Assembly (NCBI GenBank): GCA_963753195.1
Contig: CAVWBH010000009.1
Location: forward strand, 682,001-746,000
Direction of reading: 5' to 3'
DNA: 64,000 nt
From: Palsa-504 sp963753195
Lineage (GTDB): Bacteria; Actinomycetota; Actinomycetes; Streptosporangiales; Streptosporangiaceae
A model generated the notes under the pieces. That model had not been told where the DNA came from. It did not search any database and saw only the letters and a program-made list of their open reading frames with translations. A program made the position numbers and the translations under genes. Of this stretch, positions 14,926 through 23,438 are shown piece by piece (position 1 is the first letter of the stretch; every line of letters begins with the position of its first letter).

Positions 14926-16437
14926 CTAAGAGTGGTTTCCGTTCAGGCGGCGGATCAGGGACTCGACTGGCATCATGCGGCTGGTCAGCACGACGTGGGT
15001 GCGCTGGTCGCTCAGCCGGACGGTCAGGGCCGCGGTGCCTTCGAGGCCGGCGCCGGCGTGAACGGCAAACTCGCCGGCGGGCTCGATGAGCCAGCCGAGG
15101 CCGGTCCGGGAGCCGCCGGGCCCCGGGCCGGCCTGGGGGGTGAGCGCCTCGTGCGCGAGGGCCTGCGGCAGCAGGGTGGACCACCGCAGGCCCAGGCGCA
15201 CGAGATCGGCCCCCGTCGACCACAGCCCGGCGGCCGCCTGGAGGGCCGGGATCCGGGCCGGGACCGGCTGGAACACGCCGTCGAGCGTGAGGTTGTAGCC
15301 GCTGACCGCCCGGGGGCCGATGTCGGCCGGGCGGGCGGGGAACGACGAGTCCGTTAGGTGCAGCGGGTCGAGCACCAGCGCAGTGGCGGCGGCGGAGTAG
15401 GGCAGCCCGGTGAGGTCGGCGGCCAGCTGGCCGAGCACGGCGCAGCCGCCGTTGCTGGGCTGGGGTACCCCGCGCGGGCCGGAGCAGCCGATGACCGGGC
15501 CCATGAGCTCGGCCAGCTCGGGGACGGTGTCGGCGTACATCTGCCCGGGGTCGGGGTTGTCGACCCCGGCGGTGTGGCTGAGCAGTTCCCGGACGGTGAT
15601 GGTGTCGTCGGCCAGGCGGACGGCGCGCAGGTGGTCGTTGGCCCGGCTGTCCAGGCCGATCGTGCCGTCGGCGACGAGCCGGAGCACCGCGGTGGCGGTG
15701 ACCAGCATGGTGACGCCAGGTGCGGGGAACCGGTGGCCGGGGTCCAGGGCCTCGCCGCGGTCCAGGGAGGCCGAGCCTGTGGCCAGCACCCACGGCCGCG
15801 TCGCGCCGGGGTCGCCGCCGGCGATCGTGAGGGCGGCCAGGCCGAGTTCGGCGACCGCCTCGGCGGCGACCGCGCGGACCTGGTCCGGTACGTCGCCCTG
15901 GGTGCTGACCGGGGGGTCGGCGATCCTGGGGTCGCGGACCCGGCGGCCGGTCGGCATGCCGCGCAGGCCGGCCAGCCGGTGCGGCGGCTCGGCTTCGACG
16001 GCCGCCATGTACTGCACGCCGTTCAGCTCGACGAGGGCCTGCAGCGGGGTCTGGCGCAGGACGACGAACTCGCCGCTGCGCAGCTCCGAGGCCAGCTGGC
16101 TGATCCTCGAGACCAGGGTGGCTGGTGGGAGCACATTCAGGAAGCGGTCGGAGAAGTGCTGGCGCAGCTCGTCGTCGGCGGGTGGCGTCCAGCCCGGCTC
16201 CCCGGCCCCGGCGAACCGGGACACGACCCAGCGCAGCTGGTCCAGCGCGTGCGCGTCCGGCCCCGCGGTGACCTGTTGCTTGAGGGCGGCCCAGCTGGTC
16301 AGGCCGTACTCCCGGGCGATGGCGGCCTGGGTTTCGTGCAACGTGGCGAACTCACCCGCCGCGAGGCGGCGTTTGGCCTCCAGCTTGAGATAGCGGAGGT
16401 CCGGCCGGTCGGGCAGGGATCGCGGCGCACCGGGCAT
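14926..16437 (-). CDS. Serine-hydrolase-fold (beta-lactamase family) protein lacking catalytic residues
   Basis: A 503-residue protein. Residues 1-60 form a helical head (RYLKLEAKRRLAAGEFATLHETQAAIA) and residues 205-500 have the class C beta-lactamase/DD-peptidase fold, with VLATGSASLDRGEALDPGHRFPAP, TVRELLSHTAGVDNP and GLWSTGADLVRLGL. At the place where SxxK is expected the sequence reads GVTM (241-244). The YxN equivalent reads PSN in QPSNGGCAVLG. The active serine and lysine are therefore not visible, so it is probably not a hydrolase of the usual type, or it is decaying. It heads the exporter operon. Confidence 0.8.
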   Translation of the reverse strand: MPGAPRSLPDRPDLRYLKLEAKRRLAAGEFATLHETQAAIAREYGLTSWAALKQQVTAGPDAHALDQLRWVVSRFAGAGEPGWTPPADDELRQHFSDRFLNVLPPATLVSRISQLASELRSGEFVVLRQTPLQALVELNGVQYMAAVEAEPPHRLAGLRGMPTGRRVRDPRIADPPVSTQGDVPDQVRAVAAEAVAELGLAALTIAGGDPGATRPWVLATGSASLDRGEALDPGHRFPAPGVTMLVTATAVLRLVADGTIGLDSRANDHLRAVRLADDTITVRELLSHTAGVDNPDPGQMYADTVPELAELMGPVIGCSGPRGVPQPSNGGCAVLGQLAADLTGLPYSAAATALVLDPLHLTDSSFPARPADIGPRAVSGYNLTLDGVFQPVPARIPALQAAAGLWSTGADLVRLGLRWSTLLPQALAHEALTPQAGPGPGGSRTGLGWLIEPAGEFAVHAGAGLEGTAALTVRLSDQRTHVVLTSRMMPVESLIRRLNGNHS

Positions 16438-16707
16438 GGCAGTCCTTCCCTCACGCCCGTGGTCCGCAAGTTTCGGGCGGGAAAGACTCGCCGTGGATTT
16501 CCGTCATGCACCGGTGAGCTTGCAGCTCTGCCCGCGGACCGAGCGGCGGCCGGAACCGCCAGTACCGATGATACTCCCGCTCCCGGCGAACCAGGTGGGC
16601 ATGGACAGCGGGCGGCCCGCACTACTCAGCGCTACCTTAAGCGCTCCGGATATTACTGTGAGTGGATAGACTGGGTGACTGAGGTTACTGCAGAGCAGTG
16701 GGGGGAA

Positions 16708-17950
16708 ATGAGCGCTTCCCGGGGATCGAGGTCGGACCAGGCTCTGGCCGCGAGCCGTGAGCGCGAGCCAGCGGCGGCGGTCCTCGACTTCGCCGTGGCG
16801 CGGATCTTGTGGGACGACTCCGTGCCGGGCGCGCTGCCCGCCGTGCTGGAACGGCTGGTCACGGGGTTCGGCCTGCGGGCCGCGCTGGCCTTCCAGCCGT
16901 CGGCCGGGCATTCAGCCGCCATCCTCTCGGCGTACCCGCGCGACGCCGCCGATCCCGCGCTGATGGCCAGGATCGGCGCGCTGTCGGTGGCCCGCCGGGA
17001 CGCGGATGCCCTCGCGCCCGTCCAGCTCGCTCTGGACGGTCCTGAGGGCGGCAGCGCCCTGGTGGCCTACTCGGCGCCGACCGGCGGCCGGTGCCTGTGC
17101 GCGCTGGCCCTGATCGGGGACGCGGCAGCCTGGGACGAGGAGATCCGGGTCTCGGCGCGCGCCGTGGCCGTCATCGCGGCGACCCAGATCCGGCACCAGG
17201 CCCACCTGGCCGAGCAGGCGAACCGCGAGCGGGCCGAATACAACGAGCAGCTGCGCAAGACCGACGAGGTCCGCAACCAGTTCCTGGGCGCCGTGTCGCA
17301 CGAGCTGCGCACCCCGCTGACCTCGATCGTGTCTTTCGTCGAGCTGATCAGGGCCGAAGCGGCCGGGCTGACCCCGGAGGGCCTGAGCTTCCTGGACATC
17401 ATCGAGCGGAACGCCGACCGGATGTACCAGCTCATCGGCGACCTGCTCATGCTGAACCGGGTGGATGCGCGCGCGCTGCCGCTGGACCTCACGGCGGTCT
17501 CGGTCGCCGAGCTGGTCACCGACGCCGTCCAGGCCGCCGCGCCGGGCGCCGCCAAGCAGGGCGTCACCCTGGAGGTGCACGCGGACCCGCGGGCCGCCCG
17601 TGCAGGGCGACCCGCGGCGGCTGACCCAGGTACTGGACAACCTGATCGCCAACGCGGTCAAGTTCTCGCACCGCAACAGCCTGGTCCGGGTCAGCGCCGC
17701 CTGCCGGCGCGGGACCTGGCGGATCGACGTGGCGGACGCCGGCATCGGCATCCCGCCCCAAGAGGCTGACCAGCTGTTCAGCCGTTTCGTCCGGGCCTCC
17801 AACGCGCGGACGGCCGGACTGCCCGGATCCGGGCTGGGGCTGTACATCGTCAAGATCCTGGTCGAGATGCACGGCGGGCACGTCCAGGTGCGCAGCACCC
17901 TGGGGCGGGGCAGCACGTTCAGCGTCTTCCTCCCCGCGGCCTCCCCATGA
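16708..17950 (+). pseudogene. Sensor histidine kinase, split by a frameshift
   Basis: The N-terminal part (about 170 residues) looks like a GAF-type sensor (LERLVTGFGLRAALAFQPS). It is followed by the HisKA dimerisation domain with FLGAVSHELRTPLTSIVSF in one frame. The HATPase domain (QVLDNLIANAVKFS, DAGIGIPPQEADQLFSRF, GSGLGLYIVK) continues in the +1 frame. Joining needs one base fewer in the run GGGCCGCCCG at about 17594-17600. All conserved boxes are otherwise intact, so this is either a very young mutation or a base-calling error. No full-length product can be made as written. Its stop overlaps the response regulator start by 4 bp. Confidence 0.8.
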
Positions 17951-18672
17951 CCCCCGCTGGCCCGGCCAGGGGCCGGGTCCTGGTGATCGAGGATGACCGC
18001 GACATCGCCCTGGGCATCCGCACCCTGCTGACCAGGAACGGGTTCGAGGTAGCCAGCTCGCCCGACGGGAAGCACGGCCTGCGGGCGTTCCACGCCGCGC
18101 GGCCGGACCTGGTGGTGCTGGACATCGGGCTGCCGATGATGGACGGATGGCAGGTCCTGGAGCGCATCCGCGACCTGAGCGACGTCCCGGTCCTCATCTT
18201 GACCGCGCACGGAACTGAGGCGGACAAGGTCCGCGGGCTGCACGGCGGGGCCGACGATTATCTCACCAAGCCGTTCAGCAACCGGGAGCTGGCGGCCCGG
18301 GTCGAGGCGCTGCTGCGGCGGCCGCGGAGCCCGCTGCCGGAGCAGCAGGTCTACGACGACGGCCGCCTGCTGGTCAGGCTCGACCTGCGGGAGGTCACGG
18401 TGAACGGGCAGCCCGTCGCGCTGACCCCGACCGAATTCCGCCTGCTCGCTGCGCTGGTCCGGCACCCCGGCCAGACCTTGAGCCCCGATCAGCTGCTCGA
18501 GCTGGCCTGGAACGACCCGATCGGGATCGGCCCGGAACGGGTGAAGTTCGGCATCATGCGGCTGCGGCGCAAGCTGGAGCAGCCCGGCGAGCCCGGCTCG
18601 ACCATCGAGGCGGTCCGGGGATTCGGGTACCGGTACGTGGTCCCGGCGCCCCGGCAGGGCAAGCCGGGCTGA
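17947..18672 (+). CDS. OmpR/PhoB-family response regulator
   Basis: A 241-residue regulator: receiver domain (about 10-122) with acidic pair EDD, phosphoacceptor D in LVVLDIGLPMMDGW, T in LILTAHG and K in YLTKPFSN. It also has a winged-helix DNA-binding domain (about 140-235; VALTPTEFRLLAALVRHPG, then RVKFGIMRLRRKLEQPG). It is translationally coupled to the kinase gene. Its last codons lie in a 33-bp direct repeat. Targets are unknown. Confidence 0.93.
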   Translation: MTPAGPARGRVLVIEDDRDIALGIRTLLTRNGFEVASSPDGKHGLRAFHAARPDLVVLDIGLPMMDGWQVLERIRDLSDVPVLILTAHGTEADKVRGLHGGADDYLTKPFSNRELAARVEALLRRPRSPLPEQQVYDDGRLLVRLDLREVTVNGQPVALTPTEFRLLAALVRHPGQTLSPDQLLELAWNDPIGIGPERVKFGIMRLRRKLEQPGEPGSTIEAVRGFGYRYVVPAPRQGKPG

Positions 18673-18726
18673 CGCCCGGGAGGCCGGGAGGGCAAGCGGG
18701 GCTGACGCCCGGGAGGCCGGGAGGGC
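18661..18726. repeat. 33-bp direct tandem repeat at the regulator 3' end
   Basis: A 33-bp unit covering the last codons (KPG) and the TGA of the response regulator is repeated once immediately downstream with a single change (AAGCCGG to AAGCGGG). A third partial copy follows. It adds a second in-frame-like stop context but no coding capacity. Confidence 0.75.
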
Positions 18727-18756
18727 AGGCCGGGAGCGGGGCGGCGCGGGCGGCGG

Positions 18757-20352
18757 TTACCGCCGCATGTACAGGCCGCCTTCCGGTACGTTGCGCGCGC
18801 CGGGGCCGTCGAACAGGCCGAGCAGCCGGAAGTGGCTGGTGAAGTACGCGTACAGGGCGGGGGTCCACGCGATGCGGCCCTGGTTATCCCATTCGAGCCA
18901 GACGTAGGAGGCGACCGCGAACTGCGAGCGCCACAGGGCCGTGTCCGCGCGCAGGCCCTGGCCGGCGGACTTCCGGCCGCCGGCCAGGGCCAGCAGGGTC
19001 CCGTAGGAGTCCACCATGACCGGGCAGTCCGCCGCGGCCGGGTAGAACCGGTCGGCGCTGATGACCAGGGACGAGTAGTCGGTGACCACGCAGGACCCGG
19101 GCGGGATCAGCCGGTCCGCCTGCGCCGCCAGGGCCGTCGAGGTCGAAGCCTGCAGCTGGGTCTCGGCGGCGAACTGGCGCAGGCCCACGGCCGTGATCAG
19201 CACCGCCGCGGCCGCGCTGACCGCCAGCAGCGGCACGAGCTGACGGCGGTGCTCGGCCGGGCGCAGCAGCCCGGCCGGGAGGGCCAGCACCAGCGCGACG
19301 AACGGCCCGGCGACGGCACCGTAGTGCGGCCAGTAGTCGTACGGCCACAGCAGCATGGCGACCACCGCCCCCATGCCGATCAGTGCGTAGGCGTCCAGGG
19401 GCGCCGGGCGCCGGGCGCCGGCCCAGCAGGCGGCCAGGTAGCCGGCGGCCGCCAGGGCCGCTATGGCCAGCACGATGACCGCGGTCGCGCGGCTGGACAG
19501 GTGCGGGAACAGCGACAAGCCGGCCAGGTCAGCCAGCCGCGGCAGCGATGGCTGGTGATGGGCGTTGGCCCGGAGGTACTGGGTGACGACCACGTCCTTG
19601 ATCAGCCCGGTCGGGGCCAGGGCCAGGAACGGCAGCACCGGGACGGCCAGGCCGGCCGCGGCCCCCGCGGCGAGCAGGCCGAGACGGCGCGGCCTGCGCA
19701 GCAGGAGGAGCCCGACCACGGCCAGCGGTACCACGGCCCAGAGCTTGACGGCCACGGCGAAGCCGAACGCCGCGCCGCCCCAGGCCAGCCGGCGGGTACT
19801 GTCGGCCAGCCGGTCGCCATCGAACACCGCGAGGGCGCCGAGCAGGCAGAACAGGTTCAGCCACGGCTCGAGCATGAACGTGTGCGCGGCGGCCAGGGCG
19901 TCCGGGTACACGGCGTAGATCCCGCAGGCGATCGCCGCGGCCACCGGGCCGCGGTGCCGGACGAGCAGGCCGAGCAGGACTACGCAGGCCGTGTCGGCGG
20001 CCGCGGTGATGATCCGCGCGATGGCCAGGCCCCACGTGGCGCCGGTTGCCTTGGCCAGGAGCGCGACCGGCGCCATCAGCACGGTGGCGCCCGGCGGCTG
20101 CACCGCGACGAAGTCCCGGTACGGGATCACGCCGCTGACCAGGCGCAGCGCGTCGCCGAAATTCACGCCGTCGTCGTACTCGGTCAGCCCGAGCAGGTAG
20201 CCCGGCCGGGCCAGCTGGTAGAAGCGCAGGAACGCGCCGGCGGCGGTGCACACGGCAATCACCGCGTACACCAGCCGGGGCGTCTCGATCCGGCCCAGCG
20301 GGACGCCGGACTCGGGTGCGCGGGTCATGCCGATGCCGTAGCGAGTAGCCAT
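18757..20352 (-). CDS. Polytopic membrane glycosyltransferase (GT39/ArnT-like)
   Basis: A 531-residue protein with about ten or eleven transmembrane helices. The first periplasmic loop carries the acidic motif TEYDDGVNFGDALRLVSGVIPYRDF, which in the GT-C superfamily (ArnT, PMT) holds catalytic acidic residues. The C-terminal 130 residues (QFAAETQLQASTSTAL onward) form a soluble extracytoplasmic domain. It should move a sugar from a polyprenyl phosphate to an envelope acceptor. The ATG at 20352 has GGAAGG. It starts 4 bp after the methyltransferase stop. Confidence 0.82.
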   Translation of the reverse strand: MATRYGIGMTRAPESGVPLGRIETPRLVYAVIAVCTAAGAFLRFYQLARPGYLLGLTEYDDGVNFGDALRLVSGVIPYRDFVAVQPPGATVLMAPVALLAKATGATWGLAIARIITAAADTACVVLLGLLVRHRGPVAAAIACGIYAVYPDALAAAHTFMLEPWLNLFCLLGALAVFDGDRLADSTRRLAWGGAAFGFAVAVKLWAVVPLAVVGLLLLRRPRRLGLLAAGAAAGLAVPVLPFLALAPTGLIKDVVVTQYLRANAHHQPSLPRLADLAGLSLFPHLSSRATAVIVLAIAALAAAGYLAACWAGARRPAPLDAYALIGMGAVVAMLLWPYDYWPHYGAVAGPFVALVLALPAGLLRPAEHRRQLVPLLAVSAAAAVLITAVGLRQFAAETQLQASTSTALAAQADRLIPPGSCVVTDYSSLVISADRFYPAAADCPVMVDSYGTLLALAGGRKSAGQGLRADTALWRSQFAVASYVWLEWDNQGRIAWTPALYAYFTSHFRLLGLFDGPGARNVPEGGLYMRR

Positions 20353-20356
20353 CGCT

Positions 20357-21175
20357 TTACCTTCCGGAACCGCACGGCATCCACGCACTATAGCCCGCAC
20401 CGCGGGCGCACGTTCCGGCTCGGCGCGGGCACGGGGAGCTCGGTGAAACGGGGTCCCGGGCGGTTAACCACGATCCGTTCGGGATAATGAAATTGATTTC
20501 ACCTAACGGAACGTGGTTCTCGCGGGTGAGCATCAGGTGCCAGTAGTAGTCGGCGTCGGCCTCGTCGGCCGTGGCGAACCCGGCGGCCGCCAGCCAGCCG
20601 CGGACGGAGTCCCGGGGCGGGTAGTAGTGGTAGCCGCCGGCCTCGTTGATGACCTCGCCCGGCACCTGGCGCGGGTCGGACGGAGGGGGCAGCGGCTCGC
20701 CAGGCAGCTCCACGGTGACGTACGCGGGCGCGCCGGGGAGCAGCACGCCGGCCAGGCCGGCCACCACGCCGGGCCAGTCTTCAGGGGCCACGTACTCCAG
20801 CGCGTCCACGCACAGCAGCGCGTCGAACCGGTCCGGCAGGCGGCCGAGATCCTGCAGCGCGAGCACCCGGGCCGGGACCCCGGGGTGCTTGCGGCGGGCC
20901 TGGGCCACCATCCCGGCGGACTGGTCCACGCCGGTGACCTGGAGCCCGGCCGCGAGCAGCGCGGGCCAGTACTTGCCGGTACCGCAGGCCGCGTCGATCA
21001 CCGTGCCGCCTGGCCGGGCCAGCCCGGCCAGCCGGGCCGCGAACGCGGCGTGCGACGGGGTGATCTCGCCCCACTCCTCGTCGTAGCGCGGGCTGTGGAT
21101 GGTGTCGAACCGGCGGGCGCTGACGGCACGGCGTTCGGCTATGAAAGCCCGGCGGTCAGCAGGCGGCACGCTCAC
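20357..21175 (-). CDS. Class I SAM-dependent methyltransferase
   Basis: A 272-residue methyltransferase. Motif I is VIDAACGTGKYWPALLAAG (about 59-77), followed by VTGVDQSAGMVAQARRKHPG, then FDALLCVDALEYVAPEDWPGV. The conserved fold seems complete by about residue 230 (ADADYYWHLMLTR). The last 40 residues, rich in Pro/Ser/Arg, look like read-through of a lost stop and overlap an AT-rich spot near 20490. It is placed directly upstream of the membrane glycosyltransferase and may modify a cell-envelope sugar. Confidence 0.82.
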   Translation of the reverse strand: MSVPPADRRAFIAERRAVSARRFDTIHSPRYDEEWGEITPSHAAFAARLAGLARPGGTVIDAACGTGKYWPALLAAGLQVTGVDQSAGMVAQARRKHPGVPARVLALQDLGRLPDRFDALLCVDALEYVAPEDWPGVVAGLAGVLLPGAPAYVTVELPGEPLPPPSDPRQVPGEVINEAGGYHYYPPRDSVRGWLAAAGFATADEADADYYWHLMLTRENHVPLGEINFIIPNGSWLTARDPVSPSSPCPRRAGTCARGAGYSAWMPCGSGR

Positions 21176-21204
21176 ATAGAAAGGGTGCCCGCACCCGGGG
21201 CGGG

Positions 21205-22014
21205 TTATTCAATGCCGCCGGGCACCTCCAGGAGCGTGCCGGTGAGGCCGGCCGCCGCCTCGGACAGCAGGAACGCGACCCGTTCGGCGACCGCCGCGGC
21301 GCTGGCGAACCGGCGCACCGCGATGGCCTCGGTCAGCGGGGCCCTGGTGCCCGCGGAGCTCGGGGGTTCCGCGGGGCTCGGGGGTTCCGCGGGGCTCGCG
21401 GGTCGCGGGGGCCAGATCGAGACCATGTCGGCCATGCTGCGGGGGCTGCAGGCCGCCGGCGCGATGGCGTTGGCCCGGATGCCGTAGCGGCGGGTCTGGC
21501 TGGCCAGCGCCGCGGTGAAGGCGGCGATTCCCGCCCGGGCCGGGGTCGGCTTATCCGCGGGGGTATCGCCGTACACGCCGGACACCGAGGAGACGGCGAC
21601 GATCCGCCCCGATTGGCGGGTCATCATGGCGGGCAAGACGGCCTGGCACAGGTGCAACACGCCCAGCAGGCCGGTGTCGGTCAGCGCCCGCCAGTCGGCG
21701 GCTTCCAGCAGCGCCAGCGGCCGGTCCATGGTGATCCCCGCGCAGCTCACCGCGGCCTGCACCGGTCCCAGCTCCTCCTCCGCGCGCTGGACCCAGGCGA
21801 TGGCCTCGGTCGGCTGGGTCACGTCGGCCTGGACAGCCAGCACCCGGGCGCCCAGCTCCAAGGCGGCCTTTTCCACCTCGACGGCGGCCCGATCGTCGCG
21901 GTCATGGCAGAACGTGATGTCCCAGCCCGCCGCGGCCAGAACGCGGACCGTGGCCGCGCCGATGCCGCGCGAACCGCCGGCGATCAGCGCGACCCGATTG
22001 CTGAACTGGCTCAA
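21205..22014 (-). CDS. SDR-family protein with altered catalytic site
   Basis: About 269 residues, Rossmann fold with VALIAGGSRGIGAATVRVLAAAG, the AVQADVT segment and VSCAGITMDRPL, similar to 3-oxoacyl-ACP reductases. The serine is present (VAVSSVSGVYG), but the YxxxK pair expected before AGIAAF is replaced (PTPARAGIAAF), so normal reductase chemistry is doubtful. The C-terminal region carries a slippage insertion PRPASPAEPPSPAEPPSSAG coded by a GGGGCTCGGGGGTTCCGC tandem repeat (about 21355-21405). The start is uncertain: TTG at 22014 follows AAAGG, and upstream in-frame starts exist. Confidence 0.75.
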   Translation of the reverse strand: MSQFSNRVALIAGGSRGIGAATVRVLAAAGWDITFCHDRDDRAAVEVEKAALELGARVLAVQADVTQPTEAIAWVQRAEEELGPVQAAVSCAGITMDRPLALLEAADWRALTDTGLLGVLHLCQAVLPAMMTRQSGRIVAVSSVSGVYGDTPADKPTPARAGIAAFTAALASQTRRYGIRANAIAPAACSPRSMADMVSIWPPRPASPAEPPSPAEPPSSAGTRAPLTEAIAVRRFASAAAVAERVAFLLSEAAAGLTGTLLEVPGGIE

Positions 22015-22393
22015 ATGCCCCAGCCTTTCTCGGATGCACCGCCCCCGGCTCACGTCCGGGGTGCCGTGCCGGCGAAAGGTTACCGATTCGTTAACCCACG
22101 GTGAACGACTACTCGAGGTTATCGCGGCCACGCCGCGTCCGGCGCGGCGGGGGCCGCCGCCCGGTCCGTCCCGCCGCCGGCCGAGGGGCTAAATTTGCTA
22201 GCACACCTGGTCCAGCCGGATCCGGCGACTAATAAAAATGTGACCCTTTCTTTATCTTTGTTGTTTCCGCAGATCAGAGGGCGTCTAAGCGGCGTCGGCG
22301 CCGAAATCATCCCGACCGGGTGATGCGGCGCCTGGTTCCCGTAGCGTAAACCGGGGCACATGTGAACTCGCAGGTGATGAGCAGGGGGCAGTC
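22015..22393. other. Divergent intergenic region, AT-richer core
   Basis: A 379-bp gap between two divergent genes. No credible gene is present. Bases 22185-22265 are much richer in A/T (ACTAATAAAAATGTGACC, TTTCTTTATCTTTGTTG) than anything nearby and probably hold promoters for one or both neighbours. No clear operator dyad was seen. Confidence 0.5.
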
Positions 22394-23386
22394 ATGACCG
22401 TCACCGTTGAAGCGGGCTCGACCGGGCCAGCAGGGGTGCCGTCCGGCCGGTCCGGGCCGCCGCCCATCCGGCTGGGCGGGCGCTTCCGGCTTGATGAGCG
22501 GATGACCGTGGCGAGCGGCCCCGGGTCACTGGCCGCAGGCGGGATAGCGCTGTGGAAAGCGACCGACGAGCTGCTCCACCGGCCGGTCACCGTTCATGTG
22601 CTGCCCGGCGGGGAACCCATCCCCGAGGATGTGGTGACGGCGCTGCAGGCCGCGGCCCGGCTGAACGATCCGCGCCTGGCCACGGTCTACGACACCGATT
22701 TCGCCAGCCAGATCCCGTACATCGTGTCGGAATGGGCGCCGGGCACCCACCTGGAGGACCTGGTGCTGTCCGGGCTGCCCAGGCCGGCGCTGGCAGCCGC
22801 CATGATCGCCGACGCCGCCGACGCGCTGGCCGCCGCGCACGAGGCCGGCCGCCCGCACCTGCGCCTCGGCCCGCGCTCGCTGCGCTGGGACACCCGCAGC
22901 GGCCTGAAGATCACCGGGCTCGGCATCGACGCGGCCCTGTTCGCGGCGGATCAGCCTTCGGCTAGCGCGGATCCCGGCGCGGCCGACACCATGGCCCTGG
23001 GCCGGATGCTCTACGCCCTGCTCACCGGCTTCTGGCCGGGACATGAGACCACCGCGATACCGGCCGCCCCCAGGAACAAGGGACGGGTGTACACGCCGCG
23101 GCAGGTCCGGGCCGGGGTGCCCGGCGTCCTGGACGCGATCACGTGCTATGCGCTGCAGCTGCGGCCCCCTGGCGCCGCTGCGCCGGCGCTCACCCCGGCC
23201 GGGCTGGCCATGGCGCTGCATTCGGTGCAGCGGCCTTCGTATTCGCCGTTCGGCCCGGCGGACCCCGCGGGCGGCGCACCGGTCTCGGCCCAGGACGCCG
23301 GGTCCGGGCGGCACGCCTGGCACGGGAAGACCCTGCGGACCCGCGGCGCGCGGCACCGCCCGACGCTGGTGCGGCGGGCGGCGTAG
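22394..23386 (+). CDS. Pseudokinase-like protein of the actinobacterial protein-kinase family
   Basis: A 330-residue soluble protein with a Ser/Thr-kinase-like fold: RLGGRFRLDERMTV, then ALWKATDELLHRPVTVHVL where the ATP-site lysine would be expected (H in VTVHVL). HLRLGPRSLRWDTRSGLKITGLGIDAAL corresponds to the catalytic and DFG loops but lacks HRD and DFG. The tail is Pro/Gly-rich and basic, with no membrane helix. Such pseudokinases usually sit beside murJ and bind its cytoplasmic or forkhead partners, but here no murJ is adjacent. I infer a regulatory, non-catalytic role. Confidence 0.65.
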   Translation: MTVTVEAGSTGPAGVPSGRSGPPPIRLGGRFRLDERMTVASGPGSLAAGGIALWKATDELLHRPVTVHVLPGGEPIPEDVVTALQAAARLNDPRLATVYDTDFASQIPYIVSEWAPGTHLEDLVLSGLPRPALAAAMIADAADALAAAHEAGRPHLRLGPRSLRWDTRSGLKITGLGIDAALFAADQPSASADPGAADTMALGRMLYALLTGFWPGHETTAIPAAPRNKGRVYTPRQVRAGVPGVLDAITCYALQLRPPGAAAPALTPAGLAMALHSVQRPSYSPFGPADPAGGAPVSAQDAGSGRHAWHGKTLRTRGARHRPTLVRRAA

Positions 23387-23438
23387 ACACGCCGCTTGCG
23401 GGTTGCGGTTCCCCGGGTTGCGGCTAGACGGCTTGCGG

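Noticed and set aside
15358..16707. Upstream extension of the sensor kinase frame
   Set aside because: It runs antisense through the serine-hydrolase-fold gene; real sensor sequence begins near 16708.
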